64,000 nucleotides of DNA from Misgurnus anguillicaudatus (GCF_027580225.2 NC_073359.2:11351001-11415000); one strand, 5' to 3'. Counted from the stretch's first letter, positions 24,401 through 35,488 are shown. Numbers and translations are program-made. Notes: generated by a model from the sequence alone, not told the origin.

Positions 24401-26584
24401 GTGCTTTTCTGGGAGTAAAGGCCCATAAAAGGAATATGGGGTTACTCAGTCGTAACGGATACCCCTGTTCGAAAAAAAAAAACTTAAACTTGTAGGAAAA
24501 AGAAGGCGTGAGTTTGGCCTAGAATTACTCTGTCACAAGTGTTAATAAGTCAGAATGCATGAAAAGGCATTAAACCCCCCATTTAACTTATGTGCTTGAC
24601 TTTAAGCAGCGCGCGCGTGGTGAGATACGTCAGTAAACAGTGCGGGGTTAACGCGTCATCTGTATCAAAATGTTAAGATTGGCCCGAAGCTGTCAGCGCG
24701 GTCTGACGTCGACCATTCTAAATGCTGGTAATCCTATTTTCCTTTCACACATAAGATTTACCAGTAAATTACTGGTAATCTTACAACCTTTGTTCACACA
24801 TGATCTGTTAACTGCAATTTACCAGTTAATTACCAGTAAAGACTGTACGTGTGAAAGGGGCTACTATTTATAATGTTTCGAAATTGTGTGAGATGCAACA
24901 AACATGTATTGCATCCATTATAATCGATAACAAGGCCTACGTTATAAGCCGTACTGGCTTGCAATGTAGATTGGGCCAGATATTTATTCTGCAGTGTAGA
25001 CAACAACATTGAATAACAAGATTATGATGTTTATGAACAGCCAGTATGCTTGCGCTGAACTCTGCACGTCAACAGTTGCATGAATCTATGTAATCTTATT
25101 TATTATTATCCAATACTAGGGGTAAAACTCTTATAGACACTGGGAACATAGCAGACCATTTTACTGTAAAAATCAGGGCAGCTGCAATGACTCACATCAG
25201 TTGCGTAGTTTTATGCATATATATGTGACGCTTTTGGTTGCTTTATTTGTGCAGAATTGTATTTTTGGATAAACTATTATTTTAAGCATCAGGGGCACAG
25301 TGGTTCATGGATCACCCATTGCACTATTTGAACCATCAACCCTGTCCTAGACAGTCTGTTTCCTTTCCTCCACTGGATGTGCTACATAGTTTTCTACATA
25401 TGCATATTTGTTTTCTTGACCATGTAATGCTTTTAAGAAATGTGCAATTTCTAGGTGCATTTTTGTTCTTTGAAGAACAAAACTATATTAATATACTACA
25501 TCCTGATATATCTTTTTATCTATAATTTAGGCGTTCCCAGAGAGCTGATCACAACTATCGGGATGTTGATGATGAAGATGGCTTGCCACCGAGAAGCTTG
25601 CATGATGGAATAAGGGAGAATTGTATTAGTTCTGGACCCCTTAAACCACCATTGGCCCGCTCGCTCCTCATTAAAGAGGAACTGCTGAGTCAGAAACACC
25701 GTCTCATGGGCCAACCAACTGCTCTTTCACTGGCTAGCCTTGAGTCCGTAGGTCTCCTCAACAGCCAAGCCCAGTCCCTTCTTTCACGCGATGGAACCTG
25801 GGGAAAATCCCACTTGGATGGCCTCCTGAAGCTTAAACAAGTTAGCGGGAACCTTGGTGACCTCAATGACCTGCCTCATTTCCAGGAGAACCATGGTGTG
25901 TTCACCAAAGGCACAAAATCCATTGATGTCGGTTCCATCACGGTAAAGAAAGAACCGGGGCATTCCCCTCCGGTGGACTTGAAGATTCCGCAAGTTCGAA
26001 GCATGGATCTGTCATGGGAATCCCATGGGAATTCCTCGGATCTCTACAGTTACGGCTCCATCGCTATGGGCAATGTGCACTCGGAGAACGCGCTCAGCAG
26101 GAAGCTGAGAGCCATCTTGCCAAAGCAGAATCGCAGAGCCCTTGGAGGCCTCCTTGATGGAGGGGCCATAGGCGAGTACTGGGGCGCAGATATCGAACAA
26201 CCAAATTTGGGTCCCCAGTACCCGACATCAGATCCGGAGGCAGATCCAACAGGTTCCAAGCAACCCCGAAAGAAAAGGGGAAGGTATCGCCAGTACAATA
26301 CCGAGATACTAGAAGAAGCCATTGCCGTGGTGATGGGTGGGAAGATGAGTGTTTCGAAGGCGCAAAACATCTACGGTATTCCCCACAGTACCTTGGAGTA
26401 CAAGGTGAAAGAGAGGATGGGCACACTGAAGAACCCACCAAAGAAAAAGCTTAAACTGATGATGAGGGCCGAGGGGCAGGACTCCGGGATCACCGCTGAA
26501 ACCGAAACCACATCGACGCCCGCTACCACACCCATTGCGACAAAAGTGGATGTCTTTCAGGCGACAGGAGACAAAGTCGAGTAG
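12426..26584 (+). CDS. lcor: Ligand-dependent corepressor LCOR, six coding exons, 5' end missing
   Basis: LCOR binds ligand-activated nuclear receptors and recruits CtBP and histone deacetylases to repress transcription in the nucleus. Exons 12426-12491, 18331-18410, 18946-19069, 21514-21852, 21988-22084 and 25531-26584 splice in frame to 585 residues plus stop. Visible motifs are [14 protein letters not shown] at the start, cysteine-rich [37 protein letters not shown], the NR-box LSKLL, CtBP-type PLDLTVKK and VLDLSTKK, basic [11 protein letters not shown], and a pipsqueak-type helix-turn-helix at about residues 485-543. The short form would start at ATG 21564 (479 residues; human about 433). 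The first long-isoform exon is not seen. Identity is firm from long similarity to human LCOR; LCORL fits less well in the HTH and NR-box region. Confidence 0.96.
12492..13042. other. lcor intron, no repeat recognised
   Basis: AT-rich intron start. A 96-residue minus-strand open frame (12743-13033) has no recognisable motif and is treated as chance. Confidence 0.4.
13043..13416. mobile_element. MITE with CCGTATTTTCCGGACTA ends
   Basis: The left end CCGTATTTTCCGGACTA and right end TAGTCCGGAAAATACGG are perfect 17-bp inverted repeats, followed inward by AAGTCGC/GCGACTTA themes and 'ataagtcgcactggactata'. TA flanks both sides, suggesting a Tc1/mariner-like target, though the superfamily is not certain. 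No open frame. Confidence 0.87.
14300..17470. repeat. 176-bp tandem array, about 16 units
   Basis: Units starting near 14303 (split by an insertion), 14820, 14993, 15169, 15345, 15522, 15698, 15874, 16048, 16227, 16404, 16579, 16751, 16930, 17100 and 17280 share 'gtgtgtttggcattgagc', 'atgtctagtttaacttctgc', 'ctccggctgtatgtgttttg' and 'cgacaattaatggaagatcg'. Mean spacing is about 176 bp and variants are single-base or small deletions. The end of each unit resembles the right terminus of the surrounding hAT-like element, so the array probably grew by duplication of that terminus. Confidence 0.95.
14330..14819. mobile_element. hAT-type insertion in the first satellite unit
   Basis: Exact 8-bp duplications GTGTGTTT lie at 14322-14329 and 14820-14827, inside the satellite motif. 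The insert has 'gattcgatttcgattcac' and 'gagaatcgattttgagtc' on opposite sides as inverted subterminal repeats. Removing it restores a normal satellite unit. Confidence 0.8.
17479..18330. other. lcor intron before exon b
   Basis: Contains a worn foldback near 17600-17785 ('aaaaaagctgggctatc' and 'acccaacagctgagtttg'), otherwise unassigned. The intron ends 'aattgttttgcag' at 18330. Confidence 0.35.
18331..18410 (+). CDS. lcor: lcor exon b (80 bp)
   Basis: Encodes (D)[20 protein letters not shown] followed by RREKVK. Acceptor TTGCAG, donor GTAACT. The closely spaced cysteines (CEPEG...NCLFCCL) are conserved in LCOR and LCORL and may bind a metal; that role is inference. Ends in phase 0. Confidence 0.95.
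18411..18945. other. Short lcor intron
   Basis: AT-rich with a small TA run near 18590; no repeat family recognised. Ends with a strong acceptor 'ttttattctttctag'. Confidence 0.5.
18946..19069 (+). CDS. lcor: lcor exon c (124 bp)
   Basis: Encodes [20 protein letters not shown] then [20 protein letters not shown] and K. The [15 protein letters not shown] block matches human LCOR (LEKQAEEFLNAVFYRK). Donor GTAAGA at 19070. Ends with one base of the next codon. Confidence 0.95.
19480..19666. repeat. Hairpin MITE in lcor intron
   Basis: Arms of about 75 bp ('aaggtaagtggttgcaatca' and 'tgattgcaaccacttacctt') are nearly perfect inverted repeats around a T-rich loop. The right end reads TTTTTGCAGTG, as in the CACTGCAAAAA family found in slit1 introns. 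Confidence 0.85.
19693..20879 (+). mobile_element. Decayed Tc1-like transposon
   Basis: The terminal repeats start CAGTGAGGAAAATAAGTATT and are flanked by TA. Inverted subterminal copies of 'gaaattgtcattgtaggtgc' follow. Transposase remnants on the plus strand include [20 protein letters not shown] (20056 onward, the helix-turn-helix end) and [16 protein letters not shown] (about 20490-20535, around the first catalytic Asp). The rest of the DDE domain is deleted and frames are broken, so it is inactive. It lies in the same orientation as lcor, inside an intron. Confidence 0.93.
20056..20580 (+). pseudogene. Tc1-type transposase relic
   Basis: Fragments run from the N-terminal paired-like DNA-binding domain ([10 protein letters not shown]...[16 protein letters not shown]) to WSDETK, with frameshifts near 20277 and a large internal deletion. 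The second Asp and the Glu of the DDE triad are absent. Full-length relatives are about 340 residues. Confidence 0.9.
20882..21513. other. lcor intron before exon d
   Basis: No repeat recognised. The final bases 'tttttcgccagcag' form two acceptors three bases apart. Confidence 0.5.
21511..21852 (+). CDS. lcor: lcor exon d with tandem acceptor
   Basis: Encodes [20 protein letters not shown] then [12 protein letters not shown], ending [20 protein letters not shown] and [11 protein letters not shown]. Two acceptors are possible: after CCAG (exon from 21511, adding one alanine) or CAGCAG (from 21514); both keep frame. The exon has the NR-box LSKLL and CtBP-type [11 protein letters not shown] 21564 matches the start of the human 433-residue form. 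A GC-rich linker ([15 protein letters not shown]) is longer than in human. Donor GTCAGG. Confidence 0.95.
21988..22084 (+). CDS. lcor: lcor exon e (97 bp)
   Basis: Encodes (D)[18 protein letters not shown] and then [13 protein letters not shown]. The VLDLSTKK motif is the second CtBP-binding-like site of LCOR. Acceptor TTGGCAG, donor GTAAGA; ends with two bases of a split glycine. Confidence 0.95.
22085..22754. other. lcor intron, unassigned
   Basis: AT-rich sequence with no recognised element. 'ttagggatgtgcaataaatc' at 22711 resembles a hAT end, but no partner end is evident. Confidence 0.35.
22755..22998. repeat. Foldback MITE in lcor intron
   Basis: Inverted arms carry 'agtaaagccagtgcc' against 'aaaccggctttact', 'tagtaaatcgccatc' against 'gatggcgatttacag', and 'tttactacacagagtcgtag' against 'tacagctctgtgtagtaaat'. 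The loop lies near 22865. No coding frame. Confidence 0.8.
22999..24870. repeat. Repeat-like intronic block with TTACCAGTAA motifs
   Basis: Both ends hold clustered 'tttaccagtaa'-type palindromes and 'ttcacacat' words (23020-23130 and 24735-24860), suggesting the termini of one decayed DNA transposon of about 1.85 kb. A 107-residue minus-strand frame (24059-24382) has no domain I recognise. Precise ends and duplications were not found. Confidence 0.45.
24871..25530. other. lcor intron before last coding exon
   Basis: Unassigned AT-rich DNA ending with the acceptor 'ctataatttag'. Confidence 0.4.
25531..26584 (+). CDS. lcor: lcor last coding exon (exon f)
   Basis: Encodes the C-terminal 350 residues. 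[42 protein letters not shown] and the stretch [20 protein letters not shown] match human LCOR closely. The pipsqueak-type HTH ([19 protein letters not shown] to [19 protein letters not shown], about 26276-26450) binds DNA in this family. VKKEP near residue 121 of the segment fits a sumoylation consensus (inference). The tail after the HTH is longer and more Thr-rich than in human. The stop is TAG at 26582-26584. Confidence 0.97.
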
Positions 26585-28716
26585 ATTACACAGAACACCT
26601 CATAAACTGGAAACGTTGACAAAAAAACTGTAATGATTTGGAATTAAGGATGGGGCTTTAATTGTGCCAATTTACTTGCAGTATCTGGGTGAGCACAACT
26701 GCAGGAATACATGGGAGGATTTAAGCGTGACAACTTGGGATAAAAAACTAATTGGCATTTATCTTAGTTGACACCGCAAGCATTTGTTGAAGTTTTTTTT
26801 ACAAAACATTAAGCAACAAATGCGTACAAAAGCCATAAGAGAGTCATGACAGAGACATTTTATTAGAGAAAAAGAGAAAGCAAGCAGATAAACCCTTCAT
26901 TCGCCCCTTCATCTGAACTTTTTGAGCTGCACCATTAGTGCTTTGGACGGCATGCAATTTTGAGAAATGAGAAGTGGGGTTTGGAGGGTAACTTGCTTGC
27001 GATGATTTGACCCTTCACAATCTTCTTTGATTGGTTCATGAAATAAGTCTTTAAACTAATTTAGTTCAAATGGAGTTGACAAGGATTCTCACCAGGGATC
27101 TGTCGCTAGGGCCCCGTTTTTCTATTAACAGGTAAAAAAAATTCTTTCAACTCTCCATCGTTTCCTCCTTTTATATTCAGCGCCATTGAAACAGACTAAG
27201 AATTAGACTTGTCCATTTAAAAAAAAGAGAGAGAGAAATGAAGCTTATGATTAGTCATTCAGGGATGCATGTTTGTGATGTTTAAAAAACGTTTTTTTTT
27301 ACGTTTCTGTAACTAAACTTTCTTTAACTCTAGCGCTTTCTTTTGCACTACACTTTCAGTCTGGCGCTCGCCAGAGCCTAAATCTGGCAATTAGACCTGA
27401 TTACCTCGACATTGCTTGCATTACACCATTACTGTTCTGTCTGGCATACCACATAATACTCATTCTACAATACCATTTTTTTTCTCTTGGCGAGAGTCTC
27501 TCTCTCGTGAATGGATTTCTACACCCGTGAAGGGACAATGCCGACTTGAACCACGCAGAACAGGAAGGTGTTTTCAATTCACATCTTTCTACTTAAATTA
27601 TTGGAGGGAGGGCGCCTACAGTCAATTTCGGGCTGTTTTTCGCCATTCCCTCATCGCTGCTTATAGTCAGTCACTGACGTGTATATTTATAAAAAGAAGA
27701 GCATTTTTGCCGAGGGTTGGTTTCGGGGAGGGTCGGGTGGGGTTAAATATATAGGGTAGGGTAGGGTTATGACTATATTATAAAATTAGCATACAGAGAG
27801 CAGAGAAGCCAATTCTTGTCTCTGAATAGTTTTTTCCTCATGTAAAACTCAGGGCAACTGAGACAAATATAGCGATCATGTTTTTAGAGAAACAATGCAG
27901 ACCTTACTTGAAGTGGAACCTGTGACCCGTCCTCATTCAGTGAGTTGGGTCAGAGGCAGGGCTTTATACCGGGCGTAAGTTGGGTAGAGCTGAGCCATGG
28001 ATTGTGGATATTGGTGGGATTTTATCATTCGAAACAGCCAGTTGGGACCTCTCAAAAAATAGCACTTTGTTTGAAAATAAAGCGATCACGTTTGGATGCG
28101 TTTCAAAGTAGCTTTTGCAGTAGCAGACAAGATCAAACAGGAAATGTTTTGACACCTCCCACCATCCTGCAGCTTAGACCCCAACATGCTCCTCAAATTT
28201 TTGTTTATTTTTCACTGAAAAAAAATTACCTCTTCAATATGCAGTGGTTGACAGCTTGAATTCCCAAATTTGTCTGTTGTTGCCATCACTGTCTATTTTC
28301 ATATCGCCCCTTTTCCAATATAAACTGTGTCGTTTAATGTATATAAAAAGAAAGGCTTTTGAAATGGCATGCTCTACTTTGATGTTGTTCGAAGGGCATT
28401 CTGGTCTATCACTGCCTGGTGCTCACCCAGTCTGTGACAAAACTGATGTTTCAAACTTCAGGGTTTCTGACGAAACTGTTGAAAAACACTAATGTAATGT
28501 ACCTCTTTATTTATTTGATTATTTAATTTGAATCATTACTGCAAATGGCATGCACCAGTTTAGTGGAGGCTAAATAAATTATTTAATTAAATATTCAAAT
28601 CTGACACTTGGTGGCGTACTATAATTCCCACCTCCCTGGTAGCGTTTGGCGACATCGTACATTAATTATTGCTTTATATTACATATACGAGTAAACAATT
28701 ATTTATTTCAATAATT
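26585..28716 (+). other. lcor 3' UTR or 3' flank, proximal part
   Basis: Directly downstream of the TAG stop. No repeat ends and no further splice-framed coding sequence were found. Open frames of 60-112 residues (27416-27754, 27945-28259) show no conserved motif. Possible AATAAA signals occur, for example near 28573, but none can be chosen from sequence alone. Confidence 0.5.
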
Positions 28717-28787
28717 TTAAAGGGGACATATCATGAAAATCGGACTTTTCCATGTTTAAGTGCTATAATTGGGTCCCCAGTGCTTTT

Positions 28788-29213
28788 CAGTCCTTCCAGA
28801 AAAACGCTGAGTTTTTTTGTGATTGTTGCAGGCAAAAATCCTTGCGGCACGTTTTCTTAAAAAAATGCGATGTTATATGCTGGATTTTTATGCGATGAAA
28901 TTGCGGGAACTTGCCAAATTGAGGGAACTTGCAAAAACTGTGTGAACTTGCAAAAATTACATCACTTTCTAACATTCCCATGACAACGGGGACATGGTTG
29001 CGCATGTGTGAAGTAAATGCTACATTTTTCAACTTTCTGCTAAGATATATGACTTTTTCTACGAAAATGCGGGGATTATGAAATCATGCAAGCCCGCATA
29101 TTTTATAAATTTTGCGGCGAAAGTGCGGCGTATTTAAAAAAAATACGGCCCCCCATAAACATGCATACTTTGGCTGATTGCGATCTCAGAATCGTGTTTT
29201 TCTGGAGGGACTG
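28788..29213. mobile_element. CAGTCCTTCC element, copy 1, 6-bp duplication
   Basis: Ends are CAGTCCTTCCAGAAAAACGC and the inverted GTTTTTCTGGAGGGACTG. GCTTTT is duplicated exactly at 28782-28787 and 29214-29219. The interior repeats short words such as 'gcgggaacttgc' and 'aacttgcaaaaa'. A second copy at 51651-52083 also has a 6-bp duplication. No transposase. Confidence 0.88.
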
Positions 29214-29455
29214 GCTTTTATCAACCTAGAAAATGTGAATAAGATCAACCTAGGAATTTAGTTTTGGTAAACCATTCTCCAAAATGGAAAATATTTGGCT
29301 CCCCTTGTGATGTCAGAAGGGGATAATACCACCCCTTAATCTGCACTATCCAACTACGCCACTGCCATTTAGTACAGAAATCAGATCATTTGCATGTTAA
29401 AGGACACACCCAAAACGGCACGTTTTTGCTCACGCCTACAAAGTGACAATTTTAA

Positions 29456-29700
29456 AGGAACAGTATGTAAGAAATTTATATCAATGAATCATAAAATGGC
29501 CCTGATGTGTCACTAGACATTAAGAAATCATTTTCATTTCAAATACTTATATCACTCATAACAGTGGACTGGCCAGGATATTGTCATTTAAAAAGTGGTG
29601 TTGCAGCACTCAACTGATGTTTATGTTGTCATGTTGTGTATTGGCCACCCGTTGTGTGATTGCAGTACCAGTTTTGGCCACAATCCTACATACTGTTCCT
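29456..29700. mobile_element. TTAA-target MITE, AGGAACAGTATG type
   Basis: A 245-bp element with inverted ends AGGAACAGTATGTA and TACATACTGTTCCT, flanked by TTAA (29452-29455, 29701-29704). It is nested in the larger family A element, whose sequence continues on both sides. Confidence 0.9.
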
Positions 29701-29819
29701 TTAACTCGCTAATAAATTATCTGTGAGATATTTTGAGCTAAAACTTCACGGATGTACTCTGGGGACACCAAAGATTTATTTGACATCTTAAAAAAGTCTT
29801 GTGAAATGTCCCCTTTTAA

Positions 29820-32800
29820 GTTATTGCCTTTTTCAGTTCTGTCATAACTATATAAAGACACGTCTTAATTAATAGTTATTAAATTGTTTATATAAAAGTT
29901 GATTTTTGGAAATTCGTATCAATTTCAATTGCATACTTGTACAATTTATTATTAACTAGAAGAAGAATTTTCGTATTAATATTTTGACAATGGAGAATTC
30001 TCTTCAGTGTAAATCTGGCATCAAATGCACCAACACTTTATCAATGCTGAGCGTTTAAAGTGTCTAATTAGATTTAAACAATCAATATACTCTATTTATC
30101 AATCAATGTGATTTGAAATACTACTGACTTTTCCCCATTAGTAAATTACTAGTAGTAAATCATAGCAACAACTAGATTATTGGTCCAACCAGTATTTCCC
30201 CCTATAATTGGCACTTATGAATTGTTGCACTGAAGGCCATGACTGGAATTTGTTTTGCAGCACTTAAATCTTTAGGCTCTTGAAGTTGAAACAATCACCT
30301 CTCTGTAATCTTGTGGTTGCTGCAACCTAATTTATCAACAGCGGTCCGAATAACTACGGTGCATGCCATTTCAACATATATTTATTTGATTTGACGTTAA
30401 TGATTAATGTATTTTATCACCGGGTTAACAGCTCCCCCTGTCCGAAAACGATTTCTCCTCTCGAAACGAAACCTTCTTTACTCAATGAATGTACCGAATA
30501 GTTGTTTGAAAAACAGCACTTTCACATTTCATCCTATAAACAGACTGTTTTCGTTTATTCTCTTGCTGCTGCCGTTTTCGTTCGTTTGATTTTCTGAAAC
30601 GTACACACCTCCTAGCCTTCAGTACTTTCGTATCTCAGGATAGATAGATTCCGCAGAAGGGTCCGCGATGCAGACATAACTACCTGTACAAGACGTGCAG
30701 AGATGTGTTGTAGTAACTACAATCTTCGCACAATATACCTCATCTTCTGTAATAAACGCACCTTTCTGTGCCGCATAAATACCGTTCAGGGGCACACGAG
30801 AAAGGAGCGGTTGAACTCTGGGAAATTTCTCACCATCGTTTTCGTCTTCTGTGAGACGGGCGGCCTGGCCGATATTTATCAATCGCGTACTTTTTCGCCA
30901 ATAACAAATCTTGTCTCTTAACGTCGCTTTGTAACGTTCCTCAAGGAAAGGCTGTAGGTGAGACGCTACCCTGATTTCTATACACCGGTTTGAACCGTCA
31001 CGGTTGTTTACGTAAAATGGAGATCTGAAGGGGAGAATATGGGGCAGGTGGAAATGTTAACCTTCTGTTGTCTTTGTGTGATCTCTGTACACTTGTTTTT
31101 AAACTGCATTCCAAAAATTTCAAAAATGATACCTTTATATGGAAGAAAAGTCTATACGTATACAAATGAATATATATTATATTTATTTTACTGTTCATCC
31201 TTTTATTTGTTTTGGTTTTCTTTTCTGGATTATATTGAAATGCTACAAAGAAATGATGAAAATCAGACAGCTATAACCTCAGTTTGTGTACAGTATGATG
31301 TGCCATTTGTTTTCTTTCCGAAAAGATGCTTGGATAGGCTTTTTTTTGTTTTTGACCTTCACTGCATATCCACATAACATCATTACCTCAGGTGAGATCT
31401 CTCCAGAGCAGCTGACTGTACATTTAGCTGTAGAAATCAAGACCTTTTCTTGACTTTTACACGCATTTCCAAAACACAACTACTACTTTAAGGAAGCAGT
31501 TTTTAAATAACATGTAACTGTAGTCCTGTTTTTATTTCTTTTTTGTCGTATTTAAAAAAAACATACAGTATAAACCTTAGCTTAACTAAACCACGGGTCT
31601 CTTTTTAAATGCAACTATTGACATTAGCACACAATAGAGATACGACACTTGCACGTTAGCACACGCTCCAAACACAACAATATCACGTGGGTGGGCTATC
31701 TACTTTATTATCAGGGTATTGGTTTGATAGCTCCTTAACTAAAACTAGTTGCTTGTGAAGGTTTGGGCACTCCAAAATTAAAGTCGATTTCTTTTTCGTT
31801 GTTGTCGTAACTTTGTTAGAACCAACTGCAATTGCATTTCATGTTTTTCGAAGCATTCGAGAATCTAAATCATCGCATTTCAAGTTGTCGTACTACATTT
31901 CTTTTAAGTTTGTTGTACATGTCATTTGCTAATCCAATATTAATAGGCACACCTTTATTCAGTGACAAACATTTGGGACCTCGTACTGAATCTGCTTTAT
32001 GTTATGTTCGCTATAAATCAGTAGAATGGGTTTGTCGGCACACACTTGGTCTATACAGTAGATGCCCGCTGTTTTGTCAATCTATGCACTTGAGAAAGTA
32101 ACATTGCACCATAAATGTTTATTGTATTTGTGTTTATATTGTTAATTTAGTTTAAAGGGTTTTGTTCCTATTAGACAACTTCATGGCACAATAGTTATAG
32201 TTAAATAATATTTTATTCGATTTAGTTGTCTATCATTTGCAGCAGTATAGCTTAAAATAGCTGTTGTCATGGTACTCGCAGCACACGCCAGGTAAAAGAC
32301 ATATTTTGAATGTAAGCTCCCAGAGAAACATGTCTTGGGAAATATCGTTAGAATATGCAGTTATAAATTACTATGATAAATTATTATTATTGCGGTTTCA
32401 TCTGGAGTGCCTGTTCAATCGCCACTGACAATTCGAATCGCATTTAATCACTGCAGTAATCCATGAAGCGACAATACAGTAATTGATAACAACAATCGAG
32501 AATCATTTGCCAAGGTGACTTACAATCGAGAGCAACATTTTTCAATATACTTCTCTGGGAATTAGCATACAAATGGTTAAATTTTTGTTGTCTCCGTTAT
32601 AAAGTACAGTATGTGAAATGCTGAAAGAGTAATGGGTATAAGTGAAACTGTGAATCATATGGAAGAGAGCCATGAAAAATCAACATCCGACCACATTGTC
32701 TTATGTTCAGATGAGAGAAGACTCGTCTCATGCTTAGTTGTTTAGTTCGAGGTCGAACAGAGCTGTGGGGAAGTGGGCTTCATCAAATGACCAACGTTCT

Positions 32801-35058
32801 GCTCAAGAACTTGAGAGCTTTTGGTTATAAAAGGGCTCATGTGTTGCCATGACAATCTTGCAGGATCATTCACTTAATAAAGGTGTGCCTATTCTAATTC
32901 TTTCATTTGCGCAAAAACATTTTTCATTTATTTTATAGCTTTATACAGTGTTGTGCGTTCTACCATAGTGTCTACTTTTATCTTTTTGTAATATTCCTTT
33001 GTTGGAGGAGAGAATAACGGATGGAAACATGGAGGTTATATTTCCAAACAAGCGTCCTCGTTTTTCGTACTCTGTTTCTTCCTACTTTGCTCATCCCTTT
33101 GACATTGCGTTGATTTTGACCAAATCCAGATAATGTCATCCATGACTGTTTCAACCCTGCAATCCATTGAGTTCTGCAGGATCAGACTTGTTAGTTTTGC
33201 TACCTCAACTTGCAAATAGTTTTGACATACAGTAGAAGCCCTTTGGTAGTGAAGCAAAAACGACTTGTGTCTCGAGGGACTGACAGGCCTTAATGGCTCC
33301 GTCGGGTTGTGGGAATGTAATGATGGTTTTACCGGCTTACCTGCTGGAATCCGTATGTAGCATTTCAGATGCAGGGATAACACTGGCTCATCCTCCAAAA
33401 GATCGTCACGGTCCCAATCTGTTGGAAAGCAGTTAAATATACATTCCACATTAACATGCAGATGTAAGATTATATTGGAGATACCTTTTTAATCGCTTGC
33501 ATCTTTAAGACCAGTGTTTGGGAAAAATTCAGGTTGACCACTAATCCCCTTTAGGTCCTCGTCCAGTTCAAACTGCCCCCACAAACAGCAAATCTTTTGG
33601 GTTTTGTAAATCGCCATGCAAACCTCTCTGGTATTTGTTCGGGGAGTGCGAAAATGACTGTTGTGTTTTCCAAGATCCTAAATCCGACAGCCAACTCTAG
33701 AATGTTTGACATGTTGGCATTTGTTGGGACGGTGTGAACCGGCCTTTAGGTTGGAAACGTTGTAATGTACATTTGTGTAATCGTTTCGAATATAGTATAG
33801 TTTGTGCCCTTGAAATACAAGCCAAATCAAGTTTGTGGGCAGTATCTTTGTTTTGCGAGAAATTAGTTGCTTATTAAGTTCGCATTCATACGTTGAGGAA
33901 AGGCATCTTGTCTGTGATGCATTCTTCATGTTAGACTTCATCTTCATATAAATGCCTTTTGCTATCTGTTGAGTTGTGTTAATAAGTACTTTTTAAAAAT
34001 TTGTAAATTCTCAAAATAGGTTCTTAACGTTGTAAAGTTTCGGCATTCAGTGTAGTATAATGATTGGATACCGGTCTCCCGTACCCCTTCAGGTTAATGC
34101 ATGATTATGAGAGTGGAATGATTAGTCTCGGCTAAAGATTGGCTAAAGATTTTTCTATATTTCTTAATACTGTTGATATTGTGATTATTAAAAAAAAACA
34201 AAAAACATGAAAACGCTCGCTTTGATCTCCATACTTTCACCAGGAGTTACCTCTTAAGTGGTTTAAGAGAGGATGACTTTAATATCCCCCTAACTTTAAC
34301 CCGCCACTATAGTGGTTCAAAAAACGTCTTTGGTGTAATTATTTTGCAATATTAAACAATGAGTCAAGCAAGGCAATACTTACGATTTAAGTCCCCTTAA
34401 CTGAGTTTACTGGCCTAGACCCATGGTCACCTAACAGCCAAACAGCTCTACGTCCTTTTCGAACTTGAAAAGATTCAGCCAAATACTCTTAGTTCAGTGC
34501 TTTATGAGCAGCGAGGATTGTAAAGTACAAATTACCCGGGGAAACAAAAATGGACGCTTAAACTTAAGTTCTTTTGTTTGGTCAATTGAGACCTACAAAT
34601 CCGCAAAGACTATTTGTTTTGTTTCCTCTGTCTGTACGACGTGTGATGATGTGTTTTAACTTAAAAGAAAAAACCTTACAACGCAAAATACCTCAGATAA
34701 TATATCCATGTAAATCTTGACAGCCTCCACTTGTAGATATAGCCCAGTTCACTGCCTCCCCACCCTCATCTACGTGGTCAAGAGGACCACACTTGTCTGT
34801 AATATGTCTTGTTTTCAATGCCTGTTGTACACTGTGGAGGTTTTTCTTGTCATATTTGTTGTTATTAATGAACAAATGAAACCATTACTTCATTAATCAA
34901 TAATTTGTGTGCTTGATAACGTTTTTGACTTTTCTGAACACTCTCTCCATCGCCATTTGGTTAAATGGTTCTCGAACTCACGCTATTGGTCGAGCCCGTG
35001 TTGCCCAAACAGAGCGTTAACGGTGTTTTCACGGGAGTCACCCTAGAGTTGTCTTGTT
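29820..35058 (+). other. Transposon-poor lcor 3' region, part 1
   Basis: No terminal repeats, foldbacks or LINE fragments were recognised over about 5.2 kb, in contrast to both flanks. The longest open frame (33036-33449, minus, 137 residues) has no domain I recognise. This may be a long lcor 3' UTR or a block of conserved regulatory DNA; sequence alone does not decide. Confidence 0.4.
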
Positions 35059-35066
35059 GTTGTGCG

Positions 35067-35488
35067 CAGTGGCAGCCGGTGACTTCTTTTTTCGAGGGCG
35101 CTCGATGCGAAGTTCGTCACAACATGTATGTAGCCTATCATGTGTGTGGGTTGTAATTTCAAAATGTGGGTTTTGGGCATCGAGTGATCCTATATGCATC
35201 ACGTTTCTTGTCAAAATAAGTGCCTGCTGCAGACGCGTCTAAAGGGTTTGTGATAGGGAGACGCTCGCGTTTGCCAGATACTCGCATAATCTCATGTATA
35301 ATCAGAGTTTACTGTTAAGTGAGTGTCTTGCGTGTATTTTGTGAACGTGAGCTTCTCTTTTATCATGGATGGTTTTGATGCTTGTCCAGCAGGCACTTAT
35401 TTTGACAAAACACGAACAACACACATGACACTCCGAACACTTATTTTGAATTTGCGCCCCTCGGCTGAGCAGTCACGAGCCGCCACTG
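35067..35488. mobile_element. hAT MITE with CAGTGGC ends
   Basis: Inverted ends CAGTGGCAGCCGGTGACT and AGTCACGAGCCGCCACTG, flanked by GTTGTGCG (35059-35066) and GTTGTGCA (35489-35496), a 7-of-8 duplication. 'gagggcgctcgatgcg' and 'aatttgcgcccctcggc' form further subterminal similarity. It is the only clear transposon between 29820 and 38954. Confidence 0.9.

Larger units (their letters stand above)
28721..29815. mobile_element. TTAA-target MITE, family A, copy 2 (inverted, twice interrupted)
   Basis: Starts AGGGGACATATCATG and ends GAAATGTCCCCT, with TTAA at 28717-28720 and 29816-29819. It is the reverse-orientation partner of 1174-1574 and shares segments such as 'tctgcactatccaa' and 'ggctccccttgtgatgtc'. 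Two younger insertions interrupt it, at 28788-29213 and 29456-29700. Confidence 0.88.

Noticed and set aside
12426..26584. Assignment to lcorl instead of lcor
   Set aside because: The blocks [31 protein letters not shown] and [12 protein letters not shown] follow human LCOR, and the neighbour is slit1, not slit2.
33036..33449. 137-residue minus-strand open frame as a gene
   Set aside because: No recognisable domain, no splice context, and it lies in the probable lcor 3' region; one frame of this length can occur by chance.
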